The translations under genes and the position numbers were made by a program. From Elusimicrobiota bacterium (GTDB lineage: Bacteria > CG03 > SLGR01 > PWQF01): 23,365 nucleotides of DNA. Below, in pieces: positions 7,665 through 16,549 of this stretch (within the stretch, counting starts at the first letter, position 1; each line of letters begins with the position of its first letter). Location: NCBI GenBank assembly GCA_003557485.1, contig PWOI01000208.1, forward strand, positions 1-23,365. Reading direction: 5' to 3'. The notes below the pieces were generated by a model. That model was not told where the DNA came from and made no database searches. It saw only the letters and a program-made list of their open reading frames with translations.

Positions 7665-9236
7665 TTAACTCCTTGCTGTCTCCTTTTTCCCTATGAAGAA
7701 CTGTATGATGAAAGTGACAATGCTGTTTATAAACCAGTACAGCACAAGCCCCGAAGGAAATCCCATAAAAAGAAAAGTAAAAATAACGGGCATCATGTAA
7801 GTAAGGCTTTTCTGCGGCCCCTGGGAACCAGCTGTCACCTTCTGCTGCAGAAACATTGCCCCTCCCATAAGAAACGGCAGCGGCCCGTACTGCCCGATAT
7901 AAGGAATATCTTTAAGCACTGGCAATGCGTTAAAAAGGCGGTCAGGAGCCGACAGGTCCGTTATCCAGAGAAAACCTGCATATCTAAGCTCGGCCACCTC
8001 TCGAAGCATGACAAAAAGAGCGATAAATACCGGCATCTGCAGAAGAAGCGGAAAACATCCACTTAAAGGATTTACTCCCCGCTTTTTGTACATAGCCATC
8101 ATTTCCTGGTTCATTCTCTGAGGATTCTCTTTGTATTTTTTCCTTAGTTTTTCTATTTCCGGTTGCAGTGCTTTCATAGCATGCATTGATTTATAGCTTT
8201 TCACAGTTAATGGTATAAAAAAGAACTGAAGTACCAGTGTCAGCAGTATTATAGCTATCCCGTAATTGCCGACAACAGAGTTGAAGAAAATAAGAATATT
8301 AAGAAAAAGACGGCTGAGAAATCCAAAAAATCCGAACGACAGGATACCCTCAAGTCCGTCGGCAAGAGCTGTCATTGTACGGTACTCCTTAAGCCCTCCG
8401 TATATACGCTGCGTAAAAACTGTTTCATTGCCCGGTTCAATATCTATATGTCCGGAAACTTCCAGGGACGGATATCTTTCGTCTTCAATAAGTGAGAAAT
8501 GCGTATCAAGTCTTGAATAATAATCCTCAAGGCCAAGGAATACCGCAAGAAAGTATTTATTTGAAATTCCGGCCCATTCGATATTTCCACTGTGTGACCC
8601 CCCGTCAATATCAGTCATAACCCTTGAGTCTATCTTTGCAAAAGAGCTGTTTTCTTTAGCGTTATCTTCCAGAAGATCTTCAGTTGTTCCCAGTCCGCCA
8701 CGCCAGCTTTTATTAATCCGTACCTGCAATCTTCGGTCGGTAAGGTTAACTATCCTGTTTTCTATATTTAAAATATTTTTATCGTTGAGGTAAAATTCCC
8801 TGTAGTATGCAGCAAGGGATGTGCTTAGCTGAGCTTCAACCCCCTTTTCGGTTTGTTTAAGCGTCCAGTTTTCATCCGGCGCAAAAGCTGCTGAAAGAGG
8901 AAGCGGTGGATCCACAACATTAATAAGGTTTACAAACCCTTCTTTTTCATCGTATATACTGAAGCTCCTGAGGCCGCTCCCAAGCGAGCTTACTTCAATT
9001 TTGACTTCCTTGTTTGTCAGGGTAAAAGTTTCTTCATCGGAAAGCTTTCTGTCAGGTTCGGCTGTGTCAGCTATTACCGCTTCTCTTTTTTCTTCTTCTA
9101 CGCGTACGGAAGGAGACGGCTCTACTGTTTCCGTTTTGTCAACAATGTCTGCAGGAGGTGTTACGGTCTGGGTTGACTGAAAAAGGTATAGTATTGCCAC
9201 CGATATTACAACTGCTATAATAAGTCTTTTTTCCAT
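7665..9236 (-). CDS. yidC: Membrane protein insertase YidC
   Basis: This 523-residue protein has the Gram-negative YidC layout. An N-terminal membrane anchor (residues 4-20) is followed by a long periplasmic P1 domain (about 50-300). The conserved insertase core then begins near residue 320 (GNYGIAIILLTLVLQ) and contains PEIEKLRKKYKENPQRMNQE as the cytoplasmic hairpin, GVNPLSGCFPLLLQMPVF, and the last helices ending near residue 515. It inserts and folds inner-membrane proteins alone or with SecYEG. The large P1 domain argues for a diderm host. It lies 2 bases after yidD and one base before khpB. Confidence 0.97.
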   Translation of the reverse strand: MEKRLIIAVVISVAILYLFQSTQTVTPPADIVDKTETVEPSPSVRVEEEKREAVIADTAEPDRKLSDEETFTLTNKEVKIEVSSLGSGLRSFSIYDEKEGFVNLINVVDPPLPLSAAFAPDENWTLKQTEKGVEAQLSTSLAAYYREFYLNDKNILNIENRIVNLTDRRLQVRINKSWRGGLGTTEDLLEDNAKENSSFAKIDSRVMTDIDGGSHSGNIEWAGISNKYFLAVFLGLEDYYSRLDTHFSLIEDERYPSLEVSGHIDIEPGNETVFTQRIYGGLKEYRTMTALADGLEGILSFGFFGFLSRLFLNILIFFNSVVGNYGIAIILLTLVLQFFFIPLTVKSYKSMHAMKALQPEIEKLRKKYKENPQRMNQEMMAMYKKRGVNPLSGCFPLLLQMPVFIALFVMLREVAELRYAGFLWITDLSAPDRLFNALPVLKDIPYIGQYGPLPFLMGGAMFLQQKVTAGSQGPQKSLTYMMPVIFTFLFMGFPSGLVLYWFINSIVTFIIQFFIGKKETARS

Positions 9237-9238
9237 AA

Positions 9239-9499
9239 TTATTTTTTCCTTGTTTCCACGGGATCATATCCTCCTGTACAGAAAGGATGACATCTTAGAA
9301 TCCGCATTACTCCGGAGGCAAGGCCTTTTGCCAGCCCCCTCTTCTCCAGGCTCTCAAGGAAATACCGGGAGCAGGTAGGATAAAAGCGGCATCTTGCCCC
9401 GATAAGCGGTGAAAAAGCCACCTGGTAAAATTTTATTAAAACGGATAAGATAAATATTGCCGCATATTCTAATTTTTTAAGAGTTTTTCCTGTGTCCAT
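9239..9499 (-). CDS. yidD: Membrane protein insertion efficiency factor YidD
   Basis: This 86-residue protein carries the YidD/DUF37 signature. [23 protein letters not shown] appears in two adjacent pieces near residues 24-46, and [12 protein letters not shown] lies near the C terminus, including the conserved cysteines. YidD is a small membrane-associated helper of YidC. Its ATG lies inside the 3' end of rnpA (31-base overlap). AAGGAT about 8 bases upstream is a plausible ribosome-binding site. The rnpA-yidD-yidC order is standard. Confidence 0.94.
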   Translation of the reverse strand: MDTGKTLKKLEYAAIFILSVLIKFYQVAFSPLIGARCRFYPTCSRYFLESLEKRGLAKGLASGVMRILRCHPFCTGGYDPVETRKK

Positions 9500-9804
9500 A
9501 TATCCTTAAGTATTTTTTCCAGCCGGCTGTAAGTAAATCCGGCGGAACCTTTTTTGTATATTACAACTATGTCGTAATTTTTCAAGGAGTCCTTCTCTCT
9601 TCTGAAAACTTCCCTGCCCCAACGTTTAAGCCTGTTTCTTGTTACACTGTTACCGGTTTTGCGTCCCACAACAGCTGAAAAACGCGGCCGCTCACCCGGG
9701 CGCAGATAGATCCGCAAAAGCTGTGAGTCTATACGTCTTCCCTTCTTTATCACACCTGCGGTTTCTGAACCCAAACGGTCTTTTTTTTTAAAGGATTGGT
9801 TCAT
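9469..9804 (-). CDS. rnpA: Ribonuclease P protein component
   Basis: The 111-residue product from this ATG begins [11 protein letters not shown] and contains [21 protein letters not shown], followed by WGREVFRR. This is the RNR signature of the RNase P protein subunit (about residues 45-75). The subunit helps the P RNA remove 5' leaders from pre-tRNAs. A GTG at 9831 in the same frame would add nine residues. I prefer the ATG because family members start a few residues before the KKxxRL segment, although neither start has a clear ribosome-binding site. The gene follows rpmH by 39 bases and overlaps yidD by 31 bases. Confidence 0.94.
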   Translation of the reverse strand: MNQSFKKKDRLGSETAGVIKKGRRIDSQLLRIYLRPGERPRFSAVVGRKTGNSVTRNRLKRWGREVFRREKDSLKNYDIVVIYKKGSAGFTYSRLEKILKDIWTQEKLLKN

Positions 9805-9843
9805 GCCCGGAAGGCCTGATACCGCGCCCACAGGCCTGCAGTA

Positions 9844-9978
9844 TCATTTAGAGAGAGTTTTCCTGCCTTTTCTTTTCCTTCTTTTAAGAATAGCCTGGCC
9901 GTCTTTAGTGCTGGTTCTTTTCCTAAAACCGTGTTTTTTCTTTCTTTTTCTTTTTTTAGGCTGATATGTTCTTTTCAT
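9844..9978 (-). CDS. rpmH: 50S ribosomal protein L34
   Basis: This 44-residue, highly basic protein starts [18 protein letters not shown] and ends GRKTLSK, the classic L34 pattern. It is a component of the large ribosomal subunit. The same frame stays open further upstream, but the family start and AGGAGA (minus strand, 9992-9987), eight bases before this ATG, fix the start at 9978. It is the first gene of the left arm and is preceded by a consensus promoter at 10025-10053. Confidence 0.97.
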   Translation of the reverse strand: MKRTYQPKKRKRKKKHGFRKRTSTKDGQAILKRRKRKGRKTLSK

Positions 9979-10024
9979 TATTTTTTTCTCCTGCTTTTGA
10001 GATTCTTGACATACATTAGGTTTT

Positions 10025-10053
10025 ATTATATTGTATTTTGATATTACTGTCAA
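10025..10053 (-). promoter_or_regulatory. Consensus sigma70-type promoter for rpmH operon
   Basis: On the minus strand TTGACA (10053-10048) and TATAAT (10030-10025) are separated by exactly 17 bases, an ideal housekeeping promoter. Transcription would start near 10018 and leave a leader of about 40 bases before the rpmH ATG. It probably drives the rpmH-rnpA-yidD-yidC and downstream genes. Confidence 0.85.
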
Positions 10054-10077
10054 GGAAAAAATTGCTAAACACCTCAA

Positions 10078-10214
10078 TATTGTCTTTTACCGTCTATATT
10101 CTTGACTTTAACAATATTATTTAATAATATCAAATTGATGTCGTTTGTGGCTGTTAGTTTAGTAATTAACATTGTTGGTAACTTGTGAAAAACTCTTTTT
10201 AATCTGTTGATAAC
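10078..10214. other. rpmH-dnaA divergent intergenic region, candidate oriC part
   Basis: This AT-rich stretch separates the two divergent arms. It contains a 17-base inverted repeat ATATTATT-T-AATAATAT (10114-10130). A DnaA-box-like TGTTGATAA (10205-10213, one mismatch to TGTGGATAA) lies just before the dnaA ATG. No gene is visible. Its position between rpmH and dnaA is one of the classical locations of oriC. I cannot tell from sequence alone whether this side or the dnaA-dnaN side unwinds. Confidence 0.6.
10102..10130 (+). promoter_or_regulatory. Possible dnaA promoter
   Basis: TTGACT (10102-10107) and TAATAT (10125-10130) are 17 bases apart and oriented toward dnaA. The -10 box matches consensus at only four of six positions and lies in the inverted repeat, so the call is tentative. 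Confidence 0.35.
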
Positions 10215-11579
10215 ATGCAAATAAACCCTGAAATTTTATGGAAAAAAACCACTGAAGATCTTAAGTCTGACCTGCCCCGGGAGACTTTTGATTTATGGTT
10301 TCCGCCCACAAAAGCGGTTACTTTTTCTGACCATACACTTCAAGTCGCGGTCCCAAATCAGTATTTTCTTGACCGCATGCATAAGTACATTGATAAAATA
10401 AATAGCGCCCTTCGGAAGGTTGCAGAGGATAAGGATGTATCTATACATTTTTCGGTATCGGATGAACTGGCAAAGTACAGGCCGCCTAACAAAACGGATA
10501 TACCTGAACCAACATACCAGCCGGAGCCGGAGACCTCTTTTCCAAATACCGATTTTAATCCCAGGTATACTTTTGATTCTTTCGTCGTAGCGTCATCAAA
10601 CCGCTTTGCGCACGCAGTTGCCGAAGCCGTATCCGAAGACCCTGGAAGACGCTACAACCCGTTTTTTATATACGCAGGAGTAGGACTGGGCAAGACACAT
10701 TTGCTTCATGCAATAGGCCACAAAGCAAAAGCCAACAATCCCCGGGAACACGTACTTTACGTTACATGTGAAAAATTCACAAACGAGTACATAGAAAACC
10801 TTAGAAAAGGCACTCCGCAGGAGTTTAAGGCAAAGTATACCAGGGCCGCTATCCTTCTTATTGACGATATTCAATTTTTAGAAGAAAAAGTAAGTACACA
10901 GGAAACTTTTTTTCATATATTTAATGATCTTATTGAAGCGCAAAGGCAAATAGTTCTAACCTCGGACAGGCCCCCGGATAAAATCAGAACCCTCGAAGAC
11001 AGACTGCGGTCCCGTTTCCAGTGGGGCGTAATTACCGATATACAGGCTCCGGATCTTGAAACAAGAATAGCTATTCTTAAATCCAAAGCGGAAATGGAGG
11101 ATCTCGACGCCCCGAATGACGTACTTATATATATAGCAAAACACGTCAAGGACAATATACGTAAGCTGGAGGGGGCTCTTATAAGAATCTATGCCTTCGC
11201 CTCCCTTACCGGCAGTGAAATAACTGTGGATAACACTAAGGAAATCCTCAAGGATATAATAGATCAGGAACAGTCGAAAGAAATAATCTCTATTGAAGAT
11301 ATCCAGAAGGTGGTAGCAAGGCGTTATCACAAAGAAGTAAAAGATCTCAAAGGGAAAAGCAGACGTAAAGATATTGTTTTCCCCAGACATCTTTCTATGT
11401 ATCTTTGCAGGAAACTTACTGAGAATTCAACCACTCAGATAGGTAATGAATTCGGTAACCGTGATCATAGTACGGTTATGTACGCTACAAGTGCTGTACA
11501 AAAAAAACTGGAAGAGGATTCCTTTTTTAAAACAATACTTGATGATATAACAAGGGAAATAAAAGCAAAGTGTCAATAA
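10215..11579 (+). CDS. dnaA: Chromosomal replication initiator protein DnaA
   Basis: This 454-residue DnaA has all four domains. Domain I (1-85) includes TFDLWFPPTKAV. A short Pro-rich domain II (about 92-115) follows. The AAA+ domain III has Walker A AGVGLGKTHLLHAI near residue 155, Walker B ILLIDDIQFLEEK near 215 and the arginine-finger region RLRSRFQWG near 265. Domain IV binds DNA and ends with the signature GNEFGNRDHSTVMYA near residue 410. It binds DnaA boxes and melts oriC. The ATG has no visible ribosome-binding site and is preceded by a DnaA-box-like sequence, which may allow autoregulation. It is the first gene of the right arm. A perfect DnaA box (TGTGGATAA, 11225-11233) lies inside the gene. 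Confidence 0.98.
   Translation: MQINPEILWKKTTEDLKSDLPRETFDLWFPPTKAVTFSDHTLQVAVPNQYFLDRMHKYIDKINSALRKVAEDKDVSIHFSVSDELAKYRPPNKTDIPEPTYQPEPETSFPNTDFNPRYTFDSFVVASSNRFAHAVAEAVSEDPGRRYNPFFIYAGVGLGKTHLLHAIGHKAKANNPREHVLYVTCEKFTNEYIENLRKGTPQEFKAKYTRAAILLIDDIQFLEEKVSTQETFFHIFNDLIEAQRQIVLTSDRPPDKIRTLEDRLRSRFQWGVITDIQAPDLETRIAILKSKAEMEDLDAPNDVLIYIAKHVKDNIRKLEGALIRIYAFASLTGSEITVDNTKEILKDIIDQEQSKEIISIEDIQKVVARRYHKEVKDLKGKSRRKDIVFPRHLSMYLCRKLTENSTTQIGNEFGNRDHSTVMYATSAVQKKLEEDSFFKTILDDITREIKAKCQ
11225..11233. promoter_or_regulatory. Perfect DnaA-box 9-mer inside dnaA
   Basis: TGTGGATAA is the exact reverse complement of the consensus TTATCCACA. It encodes part of a TVDNTK stretch in DnaA, so it may be a coding coincidence, but it lies about 350 bases from the dnaA-dnaN intergenic region. 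Confidence 0.45.
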
Positions 11580-11728
11580 TGTTAATTATGTTAATAAAGT
11601 CTGAATCTTATTCACAGGTTCTTAACACGTGTTTATCGTGATGAAATAGGGTTTTACACATAATTAACAGCTTTTATATATAATGATGATTGGTTTTTGG
11701 AAGTATCTTATAATAATCAGGAGGTAAA
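11580..11728. other. dnaA-dnaN intergenic region, candidate oriC part
   Basis: This is 149 AT-rich bases without a gene. It holds a DnaA-box-like TTATTCACA (11608-11616, one mismatch) and a weaker TTTTACACA (11652-11660, two mismatches). These are followed by a TA-rich run (about 11672-11684) that could be a duplex-unwinding element or a promoter. In many bacteria oriC lies exactly here. The box density is modest, so the call rests on position plus composition. Confidence 0.55.
11653..11684 (+). promoter_or_regulatory. Possible dnaN promoter
   Basis: TTTACA (11653-11658) lies 18 bases before TATATA (11677-11682), which overlaps a TATAAT (11679-11684). The boxes are near consensus but the best pairings have an imperfect spacer, so this is tentative. 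Confidence 0.35.
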
Positions 11729-12841
11729 ATGAAATTTACAGCTAATACGGCGCAGTTTTCGGAATTGCTTACAGGTGTTCTTCCGGCAGTTTCCACAAGG
11801 AGTACGTTACCGTCTCTCTCACATTTTCTTGTTGAAGCCAAGTCGGGAAATGTAAGTATTTATGCTACAGATCTTGAAATAGGCATAGAGTCTTCAATAG
11901 AAACAAATGTAGAAAAAGAGGGAGCAGCAACTCTTCCTGCCCGTCGCCTGACCGATATTGTCGGGGTAATTGAAACCGAAGATTTCGCGCTTGCCCAAAC
12001 AACGGAAAGTCAGTGCGAAATTAAAAGCACCGATAACAAAACAAAATTTAAAGTAATGGCAGGTGAAAGAGAAGAATTTCCGGTCATTCCCGAACTCAAA
12101 GAGGATATATCCGTAGAAATTGACGTAGAAAGATTAAAGGAGGGAATAGAAAAAACTATTTTTTCCGTATCCCGTGACGAATCCAGGTATGTACTGTGCG
12201 GCATATTCCTGGAATCGGATGGGGAAAATCTTAATATGATATCCACCGACGGCAGGCGTCTTTCAATGTTCAAAACAAAGCTGGAAGGAAACTCCAAAAA
12301 ATTTAAAGCCATAGTTCCTACCAAGGCGACAAGCATTCTTGACCGGGCCCTTGCTGGAGATGAAGGCAAAGTAAAGATAAATATATGCGATAAGGAAAAT
12401 CAAATATATTTTTCATTTGGTTCCACAGTAATATATTCGAGGCTTATAGAGGGCGATTATCCAAACTATAACCAGGTGATTCCAGAAAAAAGCACACGGA
12501 CCGTCACGGTAGAAACAGAGGCCATTTATAAGGCGACAAGGCAGATGACAGCAGTAACCACTAAGTCTTCCCTTGCAGTAAAGTATAAATTTGCCAAGAA
12601 TAAAGCCGTTGTATCGGTAAACGCTCCTGAAATAGGCAGCGGCACGTCCAGCATAGACGTTGAATATGGAGGAGATGAAATAGAGATTTCGTTCAATCCC
12701 GAATATGTTATAAATATGCTTAAAGTTATTAAAAGCCAGAAGATGAACATAGATATGACCACAGCCATAAACCCCGGGAAATTTACTCCGGCATCAGAAG
12801 ACGAATCATATACGGGTGTGATTATGCCTATGAGGCCATGA
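11729..12841 (+). CDS. dnaN: DNA polymerase III subunit beta (sliding clamp)
   Basis: This 370-residue protein has the usual length and three-fold layout of the beta clamp. Family marks are LPSLSHFLVEA near the N terminus, YVLCGIFLESDGENLNMISTDGRRLS near residues 150-175 (in two pieces), RLIEGDYPNYNQVIP near 245, and a C-terminal end YTGVIMPMRP like the canonical MPMR(L/P) tail. The clamp encircles DNA and tethers the polymerase and repair enzymes. A strong CAGGAGG ribosome-binding site precedes the ATG. It follows dnaA across the candidate oriC region and precedes recF by 17 bases. Confidence 0.98.
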   Translation: MKFTANTAQFSELLTGVLPAVSTRSTLPSLSHFLVEAKSGNVSIYATDLEIGIESSIETNVEKEGAATLPARRLTDIVGVIETEDFALAQTTESQCEIKSTDNKTKFKVMAGEREEFPVIPELKEDISVEIDVERLKEGIEKTIFSVSRDESRYVLCGIFLESDGENLNMISTDGRRLSMFKTKLEGNSKKFKAIVPTKATSILDRALAGDEGKVKINICDKENQIYFSFGSTVIYSRLIEGDYPNYNQVIPEKSTRTVTVETEAIYKATRQMTAVTTKSSLAVKYKFAKNKAVVSVNAPEIGSGTSSIDVEYGGDEIEISFNPEYVINMLKVIKSQKMNIDMTTAINPGKFTPASEDESYTGVIMPMRP

Positions 12842-12858
12842 CATTGAATTAAGGCAAC

Positions 12859-13884
12859 TTGCTTCTGAAAAAAATATCAGTCAGGGGCTTCAGGAATTTT
12901 GATGAATTTGATGCCGCATTCGAACCCGGCATCAATATTATCGCAGGTAAAAACGGAGCAGGAAAAACAAACCTGCTTGAAGCGGTCTTTGTAATTTCTA
13001 CCTCAACGTCTCAGAGAACATCAAATAACCAGGAGATGCTTAACAACGGAGAAGGTTGTTATTTTTTGGGCGCCCAGGTTTCAAGGAACGGACAGAACAG
13101 AGGCATAAGCGCGTCATATTCTCAGGGAAGCGGATTTGAGGCCAAGATAAACGGAAATACTGTTAACAGAAAAGATCTTCTTGAGGCATTTCCGGTTGTT
13201 ATCTTTAGCCCGGAGGATGTTGATGTACTGAAGGGCCCACCTGCTGCCCTCAGAAAAGTTTTCAACATAAATATTGCTCAGGTTTACAATTCTTATGTAG
13301 ATGATTTGATTAAATACGGAAAACTGCTAAGAGGCAGGAATGAAATTCTCAAATCTCAGGTAAAAAAATCCGGACCGGGCGAGCTTAAGGCATGGACAAC
13401 CACAATGCTCAGGTACGCTGAAAGAATAGGCAGGAAAAGGGCGCAGTATACAGATCTTGCCAACAGTGTTATAGCTGAAGAGGTCCGGGCATCAGGATTG
13501 AAAAAAGGGATCAAAATAAACTATTGCAGCAGCAAATATGATCCGGATGCCAGCACAGGAAGAGATATTGAAAGAGGGTACACTACCTGGGGCCCGCACC
13601 GGGACAGGTTTGATTTTCATTACGGTGGGCGTCCCGTGAGGGCATATGCTTCAAGAGGAGAAACGAGAACGGTTTCTTTTATTTACAGGATGGCCACCCT
13701 GTCTATAATCCAGGAAGTTACCGGTTGCCGGCCGCTTGTTCTTCTTGATGATATATTCAGCGAGCTTGATGCGGATAAAAGAACAATAATATCAGAAAGG
13801 ATTAAAGATATGCAGTCCGTAATTACTCATACGGAAGTTCCGGGAGAACTTAAAAACAATCTCTCGCAGGTAATAAAAATTTAA
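12859..13884 (+). CDS. recF: DNA replication and repair protein RecF
   Basis: This 341-residue SMC-like ATPase has Walker A AGKNGAGKTNLLEA at residues 29-42. The ABC-type signature region is ASRGETRTVSF, and Walker B with D-loop is RPLVLLDDIFSELD near the C terminus. RecF, with RecO and RecR, loads RecA at single-strand gaps. The start is a TTG at 12859: the RGFRNF motif follows within ten residues and no ATG is available nearby, with a weak AAGG upstream. The length is slightly below the usual 350-370 residues, but no domain is missing. It is followed 2 bases later by the dciA-like gene. Confidence 0.95.
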   Translation: MLLKKISVRGFRNFDEFDAAFEPGINIIAGKNGAGKTNLLEAVFVISTSTSQRTSNNQEMLNNGEGCYFLGAQVSRNGQNRGISASYSQGSGFEAKINGNTVNRKDLLEAFPVVIFSPEDVDVLKGPPAALRKVFNINIAQVYNSYVDDLIKYGKLLRGRNEILKSQVKKSGPGELKAWTTTMLRYAERIGRKRAQYTDLANSVIAEEVRASGLKKGIKINYCSSKYDPDASTGRDIERGYTTWGPHRDRFDFHYGGRPVRAYASRGETRTVSFIYRMATLSIIQEVTGCRPLVLLDDIFSELDADKRTIISERIKDMQSVITHTEVPGELKNNLSQVIKI

Positions 13885-13886
13885 AT

Positions 13887-14153
13887 ATGTGGCGCAATAC
13901 CGGCAACATAGTTGATTCCATACTGGGCAGGATCAAGGAGCCTAAATGGGACCGGCTAATGGAGGCCTGGGAGAAGATAGAGGGTGTACAGGAAATGGGA
14001 GAGCCAGTAAGGCTGAGTAAAGGAGCTCTTGTTATTAAAGTAAAAAACAGCGCATATCTTCAGATGCTGAATATGCGCCGCGAAGAGATAACGCAGTGTC
14101 TTAATAAATCGATGTCGGGTGAAATAAAAAACATAAGGTTTCAGGTAAGTTAA
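13887..14153 (+). CDS. dciA: DciA-like protein (DUF721), probable replicative helicase loader/regulator
   Basis: This 88-residue protein has the DUF721 pattern. A KWDRLMEAWEKIEG segment is followed by GEPVRLSKGALVIKVKNSAYLQMLNMRREEI, with the conserved W near residue 30 and the V-x-N-S-A-Y-L-Q core near residue 58. DciA is an ancestral partner of the replicative helicase DnaB in bacteria that lack DnaC/DnaI. Its position between recF and gyrB, 2 bases after recF and 12 bases before gyrB, matches many genomes. The protein is short, essentially the bare DUF721 domain. Family assignment is good; the biochemical role is inferred from family knowledge. Confidence 0.82.
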   Translation: MWRNTGNIVDSILGRIKEPKWDRLMEAWEKIEGVQEMGEPVRLSKGALVIKVKNSAYLQMLNMRREEITQCLNKSMSGEIKNIRFQVS

Positions 14154-14165
14154 AGGAGGCTATTA

Positions 14166-14939
14166 ATGGCTGACAATCAAGGCAAATATACCGCTGATAA
14201 TATAAAAGTAATGGAGGGGCTTCAGGCCGTACGGAAACGTCCGGCTATGTATATAGGATCCACAGGGGACGAAGGCCTTCATCATCTTGTTTATGAAGCG
14301 GTTGACAACTGTATTGACGAGGTTCTTGCGGGGCATTGTTCAAATATAAGCGTAGTGATAAAAGCCAACGGGAGTATTTCCGTTATTGATGACGGACGCG
14401 GAATCCCCGTTGATATGCATAAAAAATATAAGAAACCGGCACTTGAAATAATAATGACAAAACTGCATGCCGGAGGTAAATTTGACCACAAGGTATACCA
14501 GGTTTCCGGTGGACTTCACGGCGTAGGTATTTCCGTAGTAAACGCTCTTTCAGAATGGCTTGAAGCTGAAGTTGCAATTGACGGGCAGAAATATTCACAG
14601 CGGTTTGAGCGCGGCAAGCCTGTTACAAAGTTGCTGAAAAAAGGTAAAACAACTGAGAAAGGAACCACCGTAACTTTTAAACCTGATGCTGAAATATTTT
14701 CAACTACGGCATTCAGTTTTGATACGCTTTCCAGAAGGCTCAGGGAGCTGGCGTTTCTTAATGCGGGCACAAACATAAGCATAATAGATGAGGCTTCTGA
14801 TAAATCCCACACGTTTCATTATAAGGGAGGAATAGTTTCATTTGTTAAGCATTTAAACAAGGGGAAAGAGCCGCTCCATAACGAGCCTATATACATAAAT
14901 CATCAGCAGGATGGCATTATCCTTGAAATTGCAATATAA
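14166..14939 (+). CDS. gyrB: DNA gyrase subunit B, N-terminal part ended by an in-frame TAA
   Basis: These 257 codons encode the GHKL ATPase part of GyrB. Visible motifs are AVRKRPAMYIGSTG near residue 20, the catalytic-Glu segment YEAVDNCIDEVLAG near 43, DDGRGIPVD near 77, and GGLHGVGISVVNALS near 117. AGGAGG precedes the ATG by about six bases. The frame stops at TAA (14937-14939) after LEIAI. In GyrB this position is a Gln (the ALQ-[YW]-N motif), and the downstream codons continue the family sequence in the same frame with no shift ([22 protein letters not shown]). The gene is therefore one base change (CAA to TAA) from a 788-residue GyrB. As written, the product would lack the rest of the ATPase/transducer domain and the TOPRIM domain. 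It may be a sequencing or population variant, a true nonsense mutation or a recoded stop. Confidence 0.9.
   Translation: MADNQGKYTADNIKVMEGLQAVRKRPAMYIGSTGDEGLHHLVYEAVDNCIDEVLAGHCSNISVVIKANGSISVIDDGRGIPVDMHKKYKKPALEIIMTKLHAGGKFDHKVYQVSGGLHGVGISVVNALSEWLEAEVAIDGQKYSQRFERGKPVTKLLKKGKTTEKGTTVTFKPDAEIFSTTAFSFDTLSRRLRELAFLNAGTNISIIDEASDKSHTFHYKGGIVSFVKHLNKGKEPLHNEPIYINHQQDGIILEIAI
14937..14939 (+). other. In-frame stop codon interrupting gyrB
   Basis: TAA is codon 258 of the frame that opens at 14166 and closes at 16532. The flanking codons give EIAI before and YNSGY after, and families such as E. coli GyrB have ALQWND at this place. TAA ends several neighbouring genes (dnaA, recF, dciA, archease, rtcB, serS), so a general reassignment of TAA is not supported. 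Confidence 0.92.
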
Positions 14940-16532
<1,593 letters not shown>

Positions 16533-16549
16533 GAAAGAGAGGCCGGAAA

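Noticed and set aside
14937-14939. Reassignment of TAA to Gln in this genome
   Set aside because: TAA terminates dnaA, recF, dciA, archease, rtcB and serS at the family-expected ends, so a global code change is not supported.
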